Below, in pieces: positions 55,342 through 64,000 of a stretch of DNA of 64,000 nt. Position numbers and translations under genes: made by a program. Origin of the DNA: Haemophilus haemolyticus_L. Lineage in GTDB: Bacteria; Pseudomonadota; Gammaproteobacteria; Enterobacterales; Pasteurellaceae. Where the stretch lies: contig NZ_QQGY01000012.1 in assembly GCF_003490595.1 (NCBI RefSeq), forward strand, positions 1 to 64,000. Reading direction: 5' to 3'. Below the pieces are notes generated by a model, which worked only from the letters and a program-made list of their open reading frames with translations, had not been told where the DNA came from and did no database searches. Numbering within the stretch: the first letter of the stretch is position 1; each line of letters starts with the position of its first letter.

Positions 55342-55716
55342 ATGGCAACTATCAACCAGCTAGTACGCAAACCGCGTGTGAAAAAGGTTGTAAAAAGCAA
55401 CGTTCCTGCATTAGAGGCTTGCCCGCAGAAACGTGGTGTATGTACTCGTGTATATACTACAACTCCTAAAAAACCAAACTCAGCGCTACGTAAAGTATGT
55501 CGTATCCGCTTAACTAACGGTTTTGAGGTAACTTCTTATATCGGTGGTGAAGGTCACAACCTTCAAGAGCACAGTGTTGTATTAATCCGTGGTGGTCGTG
55601 TTAAAGACTTACCGGGTGTGCGTTACCACACAGTACGCGGTGCATTAGACTGCGCAGGCGTTAAAGATCGTAAACAAGGTCGTTCTAAATACGGCGTTAA
55701 ACGTCCTAAAGCTTAA
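55342..55716 (+). CDS. rpsL: 30S ribosomal protein S12
   Basis: A 124-aa decoding-centre protein. Lys43 (TTPKKPNS) and Lys88 (GRVKDLPG) are the wild-type residues at the usual streptomycin-resistance sites, so no resistance change is seen. Asp89 is the RimO methylthiolation target, and rimO is at 37125. It is the first gene of rpsL-rpsG-fusA-tuf. Confidence 0.98.
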   Translation: MATINQLVRKPRVKKVVKSNVPALEACPQKRGVCTRVYTTTPKKPNSALRKVCRIRLTNGFEVTSYIGGEGHNLQEHSVVLIRGGRVKDLPGVRYHTVRGALDCAGVKDRKQGRSKYGVKRPKA

Positions 55717-55873
55717 TGGTTCTCCGTTAAGTAAGGCCAAACGTCTAAATTAGCAAAACAATTTAAACCATAAACTCCAGTCAAAAAGCGCTTTGCGCTG
55801 CAAATTTTCTCAAAGAGAAATATTGCTGATGGGTTTTGGATATCCTGAAGATTAAAATACGGAGAAATTCGCA

Positions 55874-56344
55874 ATGCCACGTCGTCGTAGTGTTGAAGCA
55901 CGCAAGATTCTTCCAGATCCGAAATTCGGTTCAGAATTACTTGCAAAATTTATTAATGTAATCATGGTAGACGGTAAAAAATCCGTTGCTGAATCAATCG
56001 TTTATGGTGCTTTAGAAACTTTAGCACAACGCACAGGTAAAGAGCCTTTAGAAGCGTTTGAAGTTGCACTTGAAAACGTACGTCCAACTGTTGAGGTTAA
56101 ATCTCGTCGTGTTGGTGGTTCTACTTACCAAGTACCAGTTGAAGTGCGCCCTGTACGTCGTAACGCATTAGGTATGCGTTGGATCGTTGAAGCAGCACGT
56201 AAACGTGGTGATAAATCAATGGCTTTACGCCTTGCAAACGAATTATCTGATGCTTCAGATAATAAAGGTGCAGCAGTGAAAAAACGTGAAGACGTTCACC
56301 GCATGGCTGAAGCTAATAAAGCATTTGCTCACTACCGTTGGTAA
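55874..56344 (+). CDS. rpsG: 30S ribosomal protein S7
   Basis: A 156-aa primary 16S rRNA-binding protein ([20 protein letters not shown]). The 157-bp gap after rpsL can fold and corresponds to the place where, in E. coli, S7 binds the message to repress the str operon. GGAG precedes the start. Confidence 0.97.
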
Positions 56345-56428
56345 TAAGTTTTTTGAATTTAAAGGGCTTCATCGTTGATGAAGCCTTACCCTTATATAAA
56401 CTGATATTAAATAAACAAGGTTATAATA

Positions 56429-58531
56429 ATGGCTCGTACAACCCCTATTGAAAGATATCGTAATATCGGTATCAGTGCGCACATTGACGCTGGTAAAACC
56501 ACTACCACTGAGCGTATCTTATTCTATACTGGTGTTAGCCACAAAATCGGTGAAGTGCACGATGGTGCTGCAACGATGGACTGGATGGAACAAGAACAAG
56601 AGCGTGGTATCACCATTACCTCTGCGGCAACTACCGCATTTTGGTCAGGTATGTCACAACAGTTCCAACAACACCGTATCAACGTTATCGACACCCCGGG
56701 ACACGTAGACTTTACCGTTGAAGTAGAACGTTCTATGCGTGTTCTTGATGGTGCGGTAATGGTGTACTGTGCGGTAGGTGGTGTTCAACCACAATCTGAA
56801 ACTGTATGGCGTCAAGCTAACAAATACCAAGTGCCACGTATCGCGTTCGTTAACAAAATGGACCGTACTGGTGCTAACTTCTTACGTGTTGTTGAACAAT
56901 TAAAAACTCGCTTAGGTGCTAATGCGGTTCCACTTCAACTTCCAATTGGTGCAGAAGAAAGCTTCACAGGTGTCGTTGACCTAATCAAAATGAAAGCGAT
57001 TAACTGGAATGAAGCAGACCAAGGTATGACTTTCACTTATGAAGATGTGCCTGCAAATATGCAAGCGGACTGTGAAGAATGGCGTCAAAACCTTGTAGAA
57101 GCAGCAGCTGAAGCATCTGAGGAGTTAATGGAGAAATACTTAGGCGGTGAAGACTTAACTGAAGAAGAAATTAAGTCTGCATTACGTCAGCGTGTATTAG
57201 CAAGTGAAATTATCTTAGTAACCTGTGGTTCTGCGTTCAAAAACAAAGGTGTTCAAGCTATGCTAGATGCCGTTGTTGAATATTTACCAGCGCCAACAGA
57301 TATTCCAGCTATTAAAGGTATCAATCCAGATGAAACTGAAGGCGAACGTCATGCAAGTGATGAAGAACCATTCTCTTCATTAGCATTCAAAATTGCAACT
57401 GACCCGTTCGTAGGTAACTTAACATTCTTCCGTGTATATTCTGGTGTTATTAATTCTGGTGATACAGTATTAAACTCTGTACGTCAAAAACGTGAACGTT
57501 TTGGTCGTATCGTACAGATGCACGCTAACAAACGTGAAGAAATTAAAGAAGTTCGTGCAGGTGACATCGCAGCTGCTATCGGCTTAAAAGATGTAACTAC
57601 TGGTGATACATTATGTGCAATTGAAGCACCAATTATCCTTGAGCGGATGGAATTCCCAGAGCCAGTAATCTCTGTTGCGGTAGAACCAAAAACTAAAGCT
57701 GACCAAGAAAAAATGGGCTTAGCATTAGGTCGTTTAGCACAAGAAGACCCTTCATTCCGTGTTCACACTGATGAAGAATCTGGTGAAACCATCATTTCTG
57801 GTATGGGTGAATTACACTTAGATATCATCGTTGACCGTATGAAACGTGAGTTCAAAGTGGAAGCAAACATTGGTAAACCACAAGTATCTTACCGTGAAAC
57901 TATCCGTACTCGAGTTAATGATGTGGAAGGTAAACATGCGAAACAATCTGGTGGTCGCGGTCAATATGGTCACGTTGTTATCGACTTATATCCATTAGAT
58001 CCAGAAGGTCCTGGTTATGAATTTGTAAACGAAATCAAAGGCGGTGTAATTCCTGGTGAATACATTCCTGCGGTTGATAAAGGTATTCAAGAACAACTTA
58101 AATCTGGTCCATTAGCGGGTTACCCAGTAGTTGATCTTGGTGTACGTTTACACTTCGGTTCATACCATGATGTGGACTCATCTGAGTTAGCGTTTAAACT
58201 TGCTGCATCTTTAGCATTTAAAGCAGCATTCGCAAAAGCAAACCCAGTTCTACTTGAGCCAATTATGAAAGTTGAAGTTGAAACTCCACCTGAATACGTT
58301 GGTGATGTAATTGGTGACTTAAGCCGTCGTCGTGCTATGGTTAACGGTCAAGAAGCGAACGAATTCGTTGTTAAAATCGATGCAGAAGTTCCACTTTCTG
58401 AGATGTTCGGTTATGCAACAGACTTACGTTCACAAACTCAAGGTCGTGCATCATACTCAATGGAACCGTTAAAATATGCTGAAGCTCCAACAAGTGTTGC
58501 AGCTGCAGTAATTGAAGCGCGTAAAAAATAA
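56429..58531 (+). CDS. fusA: Elongation factor G
   Basis: Translocase GTPase of 700 aa. G1 is AHIDAGKTT, G3 DTPGHVDF, G4 NKMD. Domains II to V follow, with the domain IV loop in SGGRGQYGHV. It is in the str operon, between rpsG and tuf. Confidence 0.97.
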   Translation: MARTTPIERYRNIGISAHIDAGKTTTTERILFYTGVSHKIGEVHDGAATMDWMEQEQERGITITSAATTAFWSGMSQQFQQHRINVIDTPGHVDFTVEVERSMRVLDGAVMVYCAVGGVQPQSETVWRQANKYQVPRIAFVNKMDRTGANFLRVVEQLKTRLGANAVPLQLPIGAEESFTGVVDLIKMKAINWNEADQGMTFTYEDVPANMQADCEEWRQNLVEAAAEASEELMEKYLGGEDLTEEEIKSALRQRVLASEIILVTCGSAFKNKGVQAMLDAVVEYLPAPTDIPAIKGINPDETEGERHASDEEPFSSLAFKIATDPFVGNLTFFRVYSGVINSGDTVLNSVRQKRERFGRIVQMHANKREEIKEVRAGDIAAAIGLKDVTTGDTLCAIEAPIILERMEFPEPVISVAVEPKTKADQEKMGLALGRLAQEDPSFRVHTDEESGETIISGMGELHLDIIVDRMKREFKVEANIGKPQVSYRETIRTRVNDVEGKHAKQSGGRGQYGHVVIDLYPLDPEGPGYEFVNEIKGGVIPGEYIPAVDKGIQEQLKSGPLAGYPVVDLGVRLHFGSYHDVDSSELAFKLAASLAFKAAFAKANPVLLEPIMKVEVETPPEYVGDVIGDLSRRRAMVNGQEANEFVVKIDAEVPLSEMFGYATDLRSQTQGRASYSMEPLKYAEAPTSVAAAVIEARKK

Positions 58532-58595
58532 TTTTTGTAAACCAGCGGTGTAAAACATGATTGTTTTATACCGCACTTCTTAGGAAACATTAGCA

Positions 58596-59780
58596 ATGTC
58601 TAAAGAAAAATTTGAACGTACAAAACCGCACGTAAACGTGGGTACAATCGGCCACGTTGACCACGGTAAAACAACTTTAACAGCAGCAATCACAACCGTA
58701 TTATCTAAACACTACGGTGGTGCAGCTCGCGCATTTGACCAAATCGATAACGCGCCAGAAGAAAAAGCGCGTGGTATCACCATCAACACTTCACACGTTG
58801 AATACGATACAGCAACTCGTCACTACGCACACGTTGACTGTCCAGGACACGCCGACTATGTTAAAAACATGATTACTGGTGCGGCACAAATGGATGGTGC
58901 TATCTTAGTAGTAGCAGCAACTGATGGTCCTATGCCACAAACTCGTGAGCACATCTTATTAGGTCGCCAAGTAGGTGTTCCATACATCATCGTATTCTTA
59001 AACAAATGCGACATGGTAGATGACGAAGAGTTATTAGAATTAGTAGAAATGGAAGTTCGTGAACTTCTTTCTCAATATGACTTCCCAGGTGACGATACTC
59101 CAATCGTACGTGGTTCTGCATTACAAGCATTAAACGGCGTAGCAGAATGGGAAGAAAAAATCCTTGAGTTAGCAAACCACTTAGATACTTACATCCCAGA
59201 ACCAGAGCGTGCGATTGACCAACCGTTCCTTCTTCCAATCGAAGACGTGTTCTCAATCTCAGGTCGTGGTACAGTAGTAACTGGTCGTGTAGAACGTGGT
59301 ATCATCCGTACGGGTGATGAAGTAGAAATCGTAGGTATCAAAGATACAGCGAAAACTACTGTAACGGGTGTTGAAATGTTCCGTAAATTACTTGACGAAG
59401 GTCGTGCAGGCGAAAACATCGGTGCATTATTACGTGGTACAAAACGTGAAGAAATCGAACGTGGTCAAGTATTAGCGAAACCAGGTTCAATCACGCCACA
59501 CACTGACTTCGAATCAGAAGTGTACGTATTATCAAAAGAAGAAGGTGGTCGTCATACTCCATTCTTTAAAGGTTACCGTCCACAATTCTATTTCCGTACA
59601 ACTGACGTAACTGGTACTATTGAATTACCAGAAGGCGTGGAAATGGTAATGCCAGGCGATAACATCAAGATGACAGTAAGCTTAATCCACCCAATCGCGA
59701 TGGACCAAGGTTTACGTTTCGCAATCCGTGAAGGTGGCCGTACAGTAGGTGCTGGTGTTGTAGCGAAAATCATCAAATAA
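58596..59780 (+). CDS. tuf: Elongation factor Tu
   Basis: A 394-aa GTPase that delivers aminoacyl-tRNA. G1 is GHVDHGKTT, G3 DCPGHADY, G4 NKCD. It is the last gene of the str operon, ended by a strong terminator. H. influenzae carries two tuf genes; this is the str-linked one. Confidence 0.97.
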   Translation: MSKEKFERTKPHVNVGTIGHVDHGKTTLTAAITTVLSKHYGGAARAFDQIDNAPEEKARGITINTSHVEYDTATRHYAHVDCPGHADYVKNMITGAAQMDGAILVVAATDGPMPQTREHILLGRQVGVPYIIVFLNKCDMVDDEELLELVEMEVRELLSQYDFPGDDTPIVRGSALQALNGVAEWEEKILELANHLDTYIPEPERAIDQPFLLPIEDVFSISGRGTVVTGRVERGIIRTGDEVEIVGIKDTAKTTVTGVEMFRKLLDEGRAGENIGALLRGTKREEIERGQVLAKPGSITPHTDFESEVYVLSKEEGGRHTPFFKGYRPQFYFRTTDVTGTIELPEGVEMVMPGDNIKMTVSLIHPIAMDQGLRFAIREGGRTVGAGVVAKIIK

Positions 59781-59812
59781 TTGATATAGTGAAAACGTCA
59801 TCAAAACAAAGA

Positions 59813-59840
59813 AATAAGGCGGACTAAGGTCCGCCTTATT
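59813..59840 (+). terminator. str operon terminator
   Basis: AATAAGGCGGAC (59813-59824) pairs with GTCCGCCTTATT (59829-59840) around TAAG, followed by T-rich sequence. Confidence 0.93.
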
Positions 59841-59888
59841 TTTATATCTATTCAGTTGGAATCTAATTTATTTCTGTCCCTGCATAGG

Positions 59889-60482
59889 TTATTTTAATTG
59901 TGAACTCTCTACCCAGCCATCGTGCATTAAAATCAATCTATATTTACCTTCTCTTAATGCTTTGAAACTTTCATCATCAGTTGCCCAATCGGGTAAGTCA
60001 ATAATTTTGTAAGTAGCTATAGCATTAACCGAAGTTTCTCCGCTAAATGAATCAACCAAAGGCTCGGACGCTTGAATAATTTCTTCAACAATTTTTTTGC
60101 TTGGTACACAAATTGTTCTTCCTTCAATTTTATAGGATTTTTTAGCTTGCTCAGTATAATCATACTCAAAAGTACTTTGATTTCCATTCGATTCAGAGTT
60201 TTTTAGCTCTAAAATACCTCGTTCTACCCAGGAATTTAACCTATTAATAACACTATTATTTTTAATGTTATCAGTAGAAGTATCATAACTAAAAGGATAT
60301 TTTTGAGTAAAATATACATTTCCACTATTGATAATAATGAAACAGGTTTCGTTTTGTGTATTTAATACTTTTTGTATGGCAGCTTTATAATTTCCAACAG
60401 TAGGAGCCTTGGGATCATCAGAACAAGCTGTAATGATTAATGAGGCCAATGGAACTACTGTCCATTTTAATAATTTATTCAT
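59889..60482 (-). CDS. Hypothetical lipoprotein, 197 aa
   Basis: An SPase II signal MNKLLKWTVVPLASLIITAC with Cys20 as the lipid-modified residue, followed by SDDP. The mature part has two cysteines (NETCFIII and RTICVPS) that could pair. I do not recognise the family. It lies 10 bp after the small coiled-coil gene and is probably expressed with it. The coding strand is AT-rich and carries no USS core. Confidence 0.75.
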   Translation of the reverse strand: MNKLLKWTVVPLASLIITACSDDPKAPTVGNYKAAIQKVLNTQNETCFIIINSGNVYFTQKYPFSYDTSTDNIKNNSVINRLNSWVERGILELKNSESNGNQSTFEYDYTEQAKKSYKIEGRTICVPSKKIVEEIIQASEPLVDSFSGETSVNAIATYKIIDLPDWATDDESFKALREGKYRLILMHDGWVESSQLK

Positions 60483-60492
60483 ATGATTTCCT

Positions 60493-60744
60493 TTAGAAAT
60501 TTAAAATTGGTGATTCAGACGCATTTGTAGGTCGATAACGATAATATCTAGGACGATATGAACCTTCCAATTTTCGTTCCTCAGTTTCAAGTGTACGTAA
60601 ATTAATTTCTTGCTGATTTAGGTGTTTTACCAAATCAAGTTTTAAACTTAAAAGTTGATAACGTAACTCCGCATTTTCAGCTTCATCAATTTGTTTATCA
60701 AGTTGTTCTAAAAGGATTATTTCATAGTGAGTCAGTTGAATCAT
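60493..60744 (-). CDS. Small helical protein, 83 aa
   Basis: The start is at 60744 (MIQLTHYEIILLEQLDKQ), with AAGGA eight bases upstream. A longer frame back to 60849 would run through the palindromes and is rejected. Residues about 5-60 are predicted continuous helix with heptad-like leucines; the tail is Arg/Tyr-rich (SYRPRYYRYRP). Function unknown. Confidence 0.6.
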   Translation of the reverse strand: MIQLTHYEIILLEQLDKQIDEAENAELRYQLLSLKLDLVKHLNQQEINLRTLETEERKLEGSYRPRYYRYRPTNASESPILNF

Positions 60745-60784
60745 AGTGATTTTCCTTAAATATAGAGGGGAAGTGAAGTTTTTT

Positions 60785-60829
60785 CTTGGTATGTCAATAC
60801 CAAGTAGGAGAAGTATACTTCTCCTACTT
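60785..60829. promoter_or_regulatory. Two overlapping palindromes upstream of the small helical protein gene
   Basis: CTTGGTAT/ATACCAAG (60785-60804) forms one hairpin. A 28-bp perfect palindrome (60802-60829, centred at 60815/60816, half-site AAGTAGGAGAAGTA) shares bases with it. Neither has a U-run. The operator-like symmetry lies about 40 to 85 bp before the start codon; an operator, an attachment site and an mRNA switch are all possible. The rest of 60830-61070 contains no gene I can support. Confidence 0.55.
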
Positions 60830-61073
60830 ATAAAGTTTTGGTAAAACAAAAATTTGAAGCATCAAAATAGTTGATTGAAACACAAACAATCTTTCCGTAT
60901 AGTGTTTGAACCACAGTTCACGCACGCGAAATGTGTTGAATGTAAAAAACGAGTGCATGGATTATTCCAATCCACTTACCCTGCGGGAACTAGCATTTTC
61001 AAATGCCACCCTACAAATCTCTTTTTCTTGTTGATAAAACCACCAAAATACGATTTTTTTAATCAGTATTTTA

Positions 61074-61102
61074 TCGACTGGTTACATTTCTTTCGTTATA
61101 AT
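61074..61102 (+). promoter_or_regulatory. Putative tig promoter
   Basis: -35-like TCGACT (61074-61079) and a perfect -10 TATAAT (61097-61102) at 17 bp spacing, about 75 bp before tig. Confidence 0.6.
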
Positions 61103-61175
61103 TGAACGTCTTATTTTATTTAACAAACGTGTTCGGTGTGGATTTTTACCGAGTGCAAATTAATTGAGGTAACAA

Positions 61176-62474
61176 ATGTCATTAAATATTGAAACAACTC
61201 AAGGTTTAGAACGCCGTGTAGCGATCACCGTTCCAGCTGAAACTGTATCTAAAGCAGTTCGTGAAGAATTTAAACGTGCATCAAAAAATGTGCGTGTAGA
61301 CGGTTTTCGTAAAGGCCATGTGCCTGCTCATATTATCGAACAACGCTTCGGTGCATCAATCCGTCAAGATGTATTAAACGATTTATTACCACGTCATTTT
61401 TTTGATGCAGTGATTGCAGAAAAGATTAATATTGCAGGTCGTCCAACTTTTGGTATTGAAACTTTTGAAGAAGGTAAAGATCTAGTTTTCACCGCAACTT
61501 TTGAAGTTTATCCAGAAGTTAAATTACAAGGTTTAGAGAATATTAAAGTTGAAAAACCAACTGTTGAAATCACAGAAGCTGATATTGATAAAATGGTTGA
61601 TGTGTTACGTAAACAACAAGCAACTTGGGCAGAAACCGACTCTGCAGCAAAATCAGATGATCGCGTAACTATTGATTTTGTTGGTTCTGTAGATGGCGAA
61701 GAGTTTGACGGCGGTAAAGCATCTGACTTCGTTTTATTTATGGGACAAGGTCGTATGATTCCTGGTTTTGAAGATGGTATCGTAGGCCATAAAGCAGGTG
61801 AGCAATTTGATATTAATGTAACTTTCCCTGCTGAATACCATGCAGAAAACTTAAAAGGTAAGGCGGCAAAATTTGCAATCACCTTGAAAAAAGTAGAAAA
61901 CATGGTGTTACCTGAGTTAACAGATGAGTTTGTTGCTAAGTTCGGTCCGAATACTAAATCTGTTGCAGATTTACGTGTAGAAATTCGTAAGAATATGGAA
62001 CGTGAATTGAAAAATGCATTAGTTTCACGTGTTAAACAACAAGTAATCAACGGCTTAATTGAACAAAATTCAATTGAAGTACCAGCTTCTGCTGTAGAAG
62101 AAGAAATTAATGTATTACGCAATCAAGCAGCTCAACGTTTTGGCGGTAATGCACAACAAGCTGCACAGTTACCACGTGAATTATTTGAAGCGGAAGCAAC
62201 TCGTCGTGTTCAAGTAGGTTTATTATTCTCTGAAGTGATTAAATCTAATGAATTAAAAGCTGATGAAGAACGCGCTAAAGCAATGATTGCAGATATTGCA
62301 TCAGCTTACGAGCAACCAGCTGAGGTTGTTGAATACTATAGTAAAAACGAAGAATTAATGAACAATATTCGTAACGTAGTATTAGAAGAACAAGCAGTGG
62401 ATGCAGTACTTGCTAAAGCACAAGTTACTGAAACAGTTTCTTCATTTGATGAAATTATGAATCCACAAGTATAA
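61176..62474 (+). CDS. tig: Trigger factor
   Basis: Ribosome-bound chaperone and prolyl isomerase of 432 aa (same as E. coli). The N-terminal ribosome-docking signature is FRKGHVPAHI. The FKBP-like PPIase domain is at about 150-245 (DRVTIDFVGSVDGEEF), and the helical C-terminal domain follows. It precedes clpP-clpX as in E. coli. Confidence 0.97.
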   Translation: MSLNIETTQGLERRVAITVPAETVSKAVREEFKRASKNVRVDGFRKGHVPAHIIEQRFGASIRQDVLNDLLPRHFFDAVIAEKINIAGRPTFGIETFEEGKDLVFTATFEVYPEVKLQGLENIKVEKPTVEITEADIDKMVDVLRKQQATWAETDSAAKSDDRVTIDFVGSVDGEEFDGGKASDFVLFMGQGRMIPGFEDGIVGHKAGEQFDINVTFPAEYHAENLKGKAAKFAITLKKVENMVLPELTDEFVAKFGPNTKSVADLRVEIRKNMERELKNALVSRVKQQVINGLIEQNSIEVPASAVEEEINVLRNQAAQRFGGNAQQAAQLPRELFEAEATRRVQVGLLFSEVIKSNELKADEERAKAMIADIASAYEQPAEVVEYYSKNEELMNNIRNVVLEEQAVDAVLAKAQVTETVSSFDEIMNPQV

Positions 62475-62501
62475 TGATTAATTAATATCGTTATGATTGA
62501 A

Positions 62502-62547
62502 TAAAAGCGCGGTCGCTCTTTTTAACAAAAGCGGCCGCATTTTTATT
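62502..62547 (+). terminator. Terminator between tig and clpP
   Basis: GCGGTCGC pairs with GCGGCCGC (one G-U wobble), flanked by AAAA and a TTTTT run. It separates tig from clpPX. Confidence 0.7.
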
Positions 62548-62600
62548 TGTAGGTTATTTAGAGTAAAATAATCAGCAATTTTTGTGAAAAAGGTAAGAAA

Positions 62601-63182
62601 ATGAGTGTAATTCCTATGGTTGTTGAACAGACTTCGCGTGGCGAGCGTTCATACGACATTTATTCCCGTTTATTAAAAGAGCGTGTGATCTTCCTAAGTG
62701 GTGAAGTGGAAGATCGTATGGCAAATCTCATTGTGGCTCAGCTGCTTTTTTTAGAGTCTGAAGATCCAACTAAAGATATCAATATCTATATCAACTCTCC
62801 TGGTGGTTCTGTTACCGCAGGTATGGCTATTTACGACACAATGCAATTTATTAAGCCAGATATTCGTACACTTTGTATCGGTCAGGCATGCTCAATGGGG
62901 GCATTTTTGCTTGCTGGCGGAACCGCTGGCAAACGAGCAGCGTTACCAAATGCGCGTGTGATGATTCACCAACCTTTAGGTGGTTTCCGTGGTCAAGCAT
63001 CGGATATTCAAATTCATGCACAAGAAATTTTGAAAATTAAACACACCTTAAACGATCGTTTAGCATTCCATACTGGGCAAAGTATAGAACGAATTGAGAA
63101 AGATACAGATCGCGATAACTTTATGTCAGCTGAAGAAGCAAAAGCATATGGTTTAGTTGATGAGGTTTTAATTAAACGTTAA
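62601..63182 (+). CDS. clpP: ATP-dependent Clp protease proteolytic subunit
   Basis: A 193-aa serine protease forming tetradecameric barrels. Catalytic Ser98 is in QACSMGAF and His123 in MIHQPLGG. It starts MSVIPMVVEQTSRGERSYD. clpX follows after 8 bp with its own ribosome site AAGGAAA. Confidence 0.97.
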   Translation: MSVIPMVVEQTSRGERSYDIYSRLLKERVIFLSGEVEDRMANLIVAQLLFLESEDPTKDINIYINSPGGSVTAGMAIYDTMQFIKPDIRTLCIGQACSMGAFLLAGGTAGKRAALPNARVMIHQPLGGFRGQASDIQIHAQEILKIKHTLNDRLAFHTGQSIERIEKDTDRDNFMSAEEAKAYGLVDEVLIKR

Positions 63183-63190
63183 GGAAACAC

Positions 63191-64000
63191 ATGTCAGACA
63201 AAGATAAAGATTTACATTGCTCTTTTTGCGGAAAAGAAAAAAGCGAAGTAGATAAATTAATTGCTGGTAAAGACGGCTATATTTGTAATGAGTGTATTGA
63301 ACTTTGTCATTCAATGCTTGAAGAAAGTAATGATGAAAGTGTAGACGAAAGTGCAGCAGAAAATGAGGAGAAATTACCAACTCCTCACGAAATTCGCGCT
63401 CATCTAGATGATTATGTTATTGGCCAAGATTATGCAAAAAAAGTGCTTTCTGTCGCAGTTTACAATCATTATAAACGCTTACGAACTAATCATGAAAATA
63501 ACGATGTTGAGCTCGGTAAAAGTAATATCTTGCTTATTGGACCAACGGGTAGTGGTAAAACATTGCTTGCTCAAACATTAGCTCGTCGTTTAAATGTGCC
63601 CTTTGCGATGGCTGATGCGACAACATTGACTGAGGCTGGCTACGTCGGTGAAGATGTAGAAAATGTCCTACAAAAGCTTTTACAAAACTGTGAGTATAAT
63701 ACTGAAAAAGCCGAGCAAGGCATTATCTATATTGATGAAATCGATAAAATTAGCCGTAAATCAGAAGGCGCATCAATTACTCGAGATGTATCTGGCGAAG
63801 GTGTACAACAAGCATTGTTGAAACTTATTGAAGGTACAGTGGCTTCTATTCCACCTCAAGGCGGGCGTAAACATCCGCAGCAAGAAATGGTGAAATTGGA
63901 TACGTCAAAAATTCTCTTTATCTGCGGTGGCGCATTTGCGGGATTAGATAAAATTATCAGTAAACGTACACAAACAAGTACGAGTATCGGTTTTAGTGCG
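63191..64000 (+). CDS. clpX: Clp protease ATPase ClpX (3' end outside the window)
   Basis: 270 codons of the unfoldase that feeds ClpP. The N-terminal C4 zinc domain (CSFCGKEKSE, then CNECIELC) is complete. Walker A is GPTGSGKT and Walker B IIYIDEIDK. The frame is open through base 64000, so the gene is cut by the window edge and not truncated. Confidence 0.97.
   Translation, partial: MSDKDKDLHCSFCGKEKSEVDKLIAGKDGYICNECIELCHSMLEESNDESVDESAAENEEKLPTPHEIRAHLDDYVIGQDYAKKVLSVAVYNHYKRLRTNHENNDVELGKSNILLIGPTGSGKTLLAQTLARRLNVPFAMADATTLTEAGYVGEDVENVLQKLLQNCEYNTEKAEQGIIYIDEIDKISRKSEGASITRDVSGEGVQQALLKLIEGTVASIPPQGGRKHPQQEMVKLDTSKILFICGGAFAGLDKIISKRTQTSTSIGFSA

Noticed and set aside
55342..55716. Streptomycin resistance change in rpsL
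   Set aside because: Lys43 and Lys88 are wild type.
60875..61105. 76-aa ORF with CxxC before tig
   Set aside because: It begins with TTG without a ribosome site, overlaps the tig promoter, and has no recognisable family. It could be a remnant, but I cannot support a gene.

Overview
The window reads as chromosome of the Haemophilus influenzae / H. haemolyticus group. The core proteins closely resemble H. influenzae ones, base composition is low-GC, and the Haemophilus uptake signal (core AAGTGCGGT or its complement) recurs through core genes and in terminators. The core gene blocks do not all follow the order I remember for strain Rd, so a non-Rd strain or sister species is likely; I cannot decide which from sequence alone.

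Layout. 1-153: end of an IS3-family element. 315-14245: branched-chain amino acid genes ilvG-ilvM-[foreign AlbA_2/GHKL gene]-ilvD-ilvA, then dnaE (minus), pgm, and ilvC (minus). 14246-14937: a pair of inverted structured repeats separating ilvC from its regulator ilvY. 14938-21489: ilvY, an EamA permease, glpE, an ABC-F ATPase, a C4 zinc-finger protein, tsaC, aroE, tag. 21486-26293: LOS-core genes lgtF and waaA, then coaD, a small lipoprotein and rep.

26294-37062 is an accessory hotspot between rep and rimO. It holds a frameshifted AAA/DUF4143 gene, a twice-frameshifted FRG-domain gene, a decayed IS150-like element, a two-gene AAA ATPase plus subtilisin module (ietAS-like) bounded by hairpins carrying a Neisseria-type DNA uptake word, a flavin reductase remnant, an IS200-type element, several small cassettes with look-alike terminators, and mdaB broken by one UGA. 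One cassette (35607-35963, minus) is an open frame of 118 codons only if UGA is sense. It has 8 UGA, no GGN and no CGN codons, and reads naturally with UGA = Gly, as in Absconditabacteria (SR1) and Gracilibacteria. This is the most unusual item here.

37125-47844: rimO, an MgtC-like protein, asd, pldB, a TorY/TorZ-type S- or N-oxide respiratory pair, tRNA-Ser and two tRNA-Arg, a small membrane protein, glmU. 48003-55079: rplJL with an L10 leader, purB-hflD, trpS, a DUF406 protein, dusA, a ClC transporter. 55342-59780: the str operon rpsL-rpsG-fusA-tuf. 59889-64000: a lipoprotein and a small coiled-coil protein behind stacked palindromes, then tig-clpP-clpX (clpX runs off the end).

The core genes work in recognisable groups: Ile/Val/Leu synthesis, LOS inner core, anaerobic oxide respiration, translation and proteolysis. 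The accessory block looks like a site where defence-type genes arrive, partly from other mouth or throat bacteria, and then decay.
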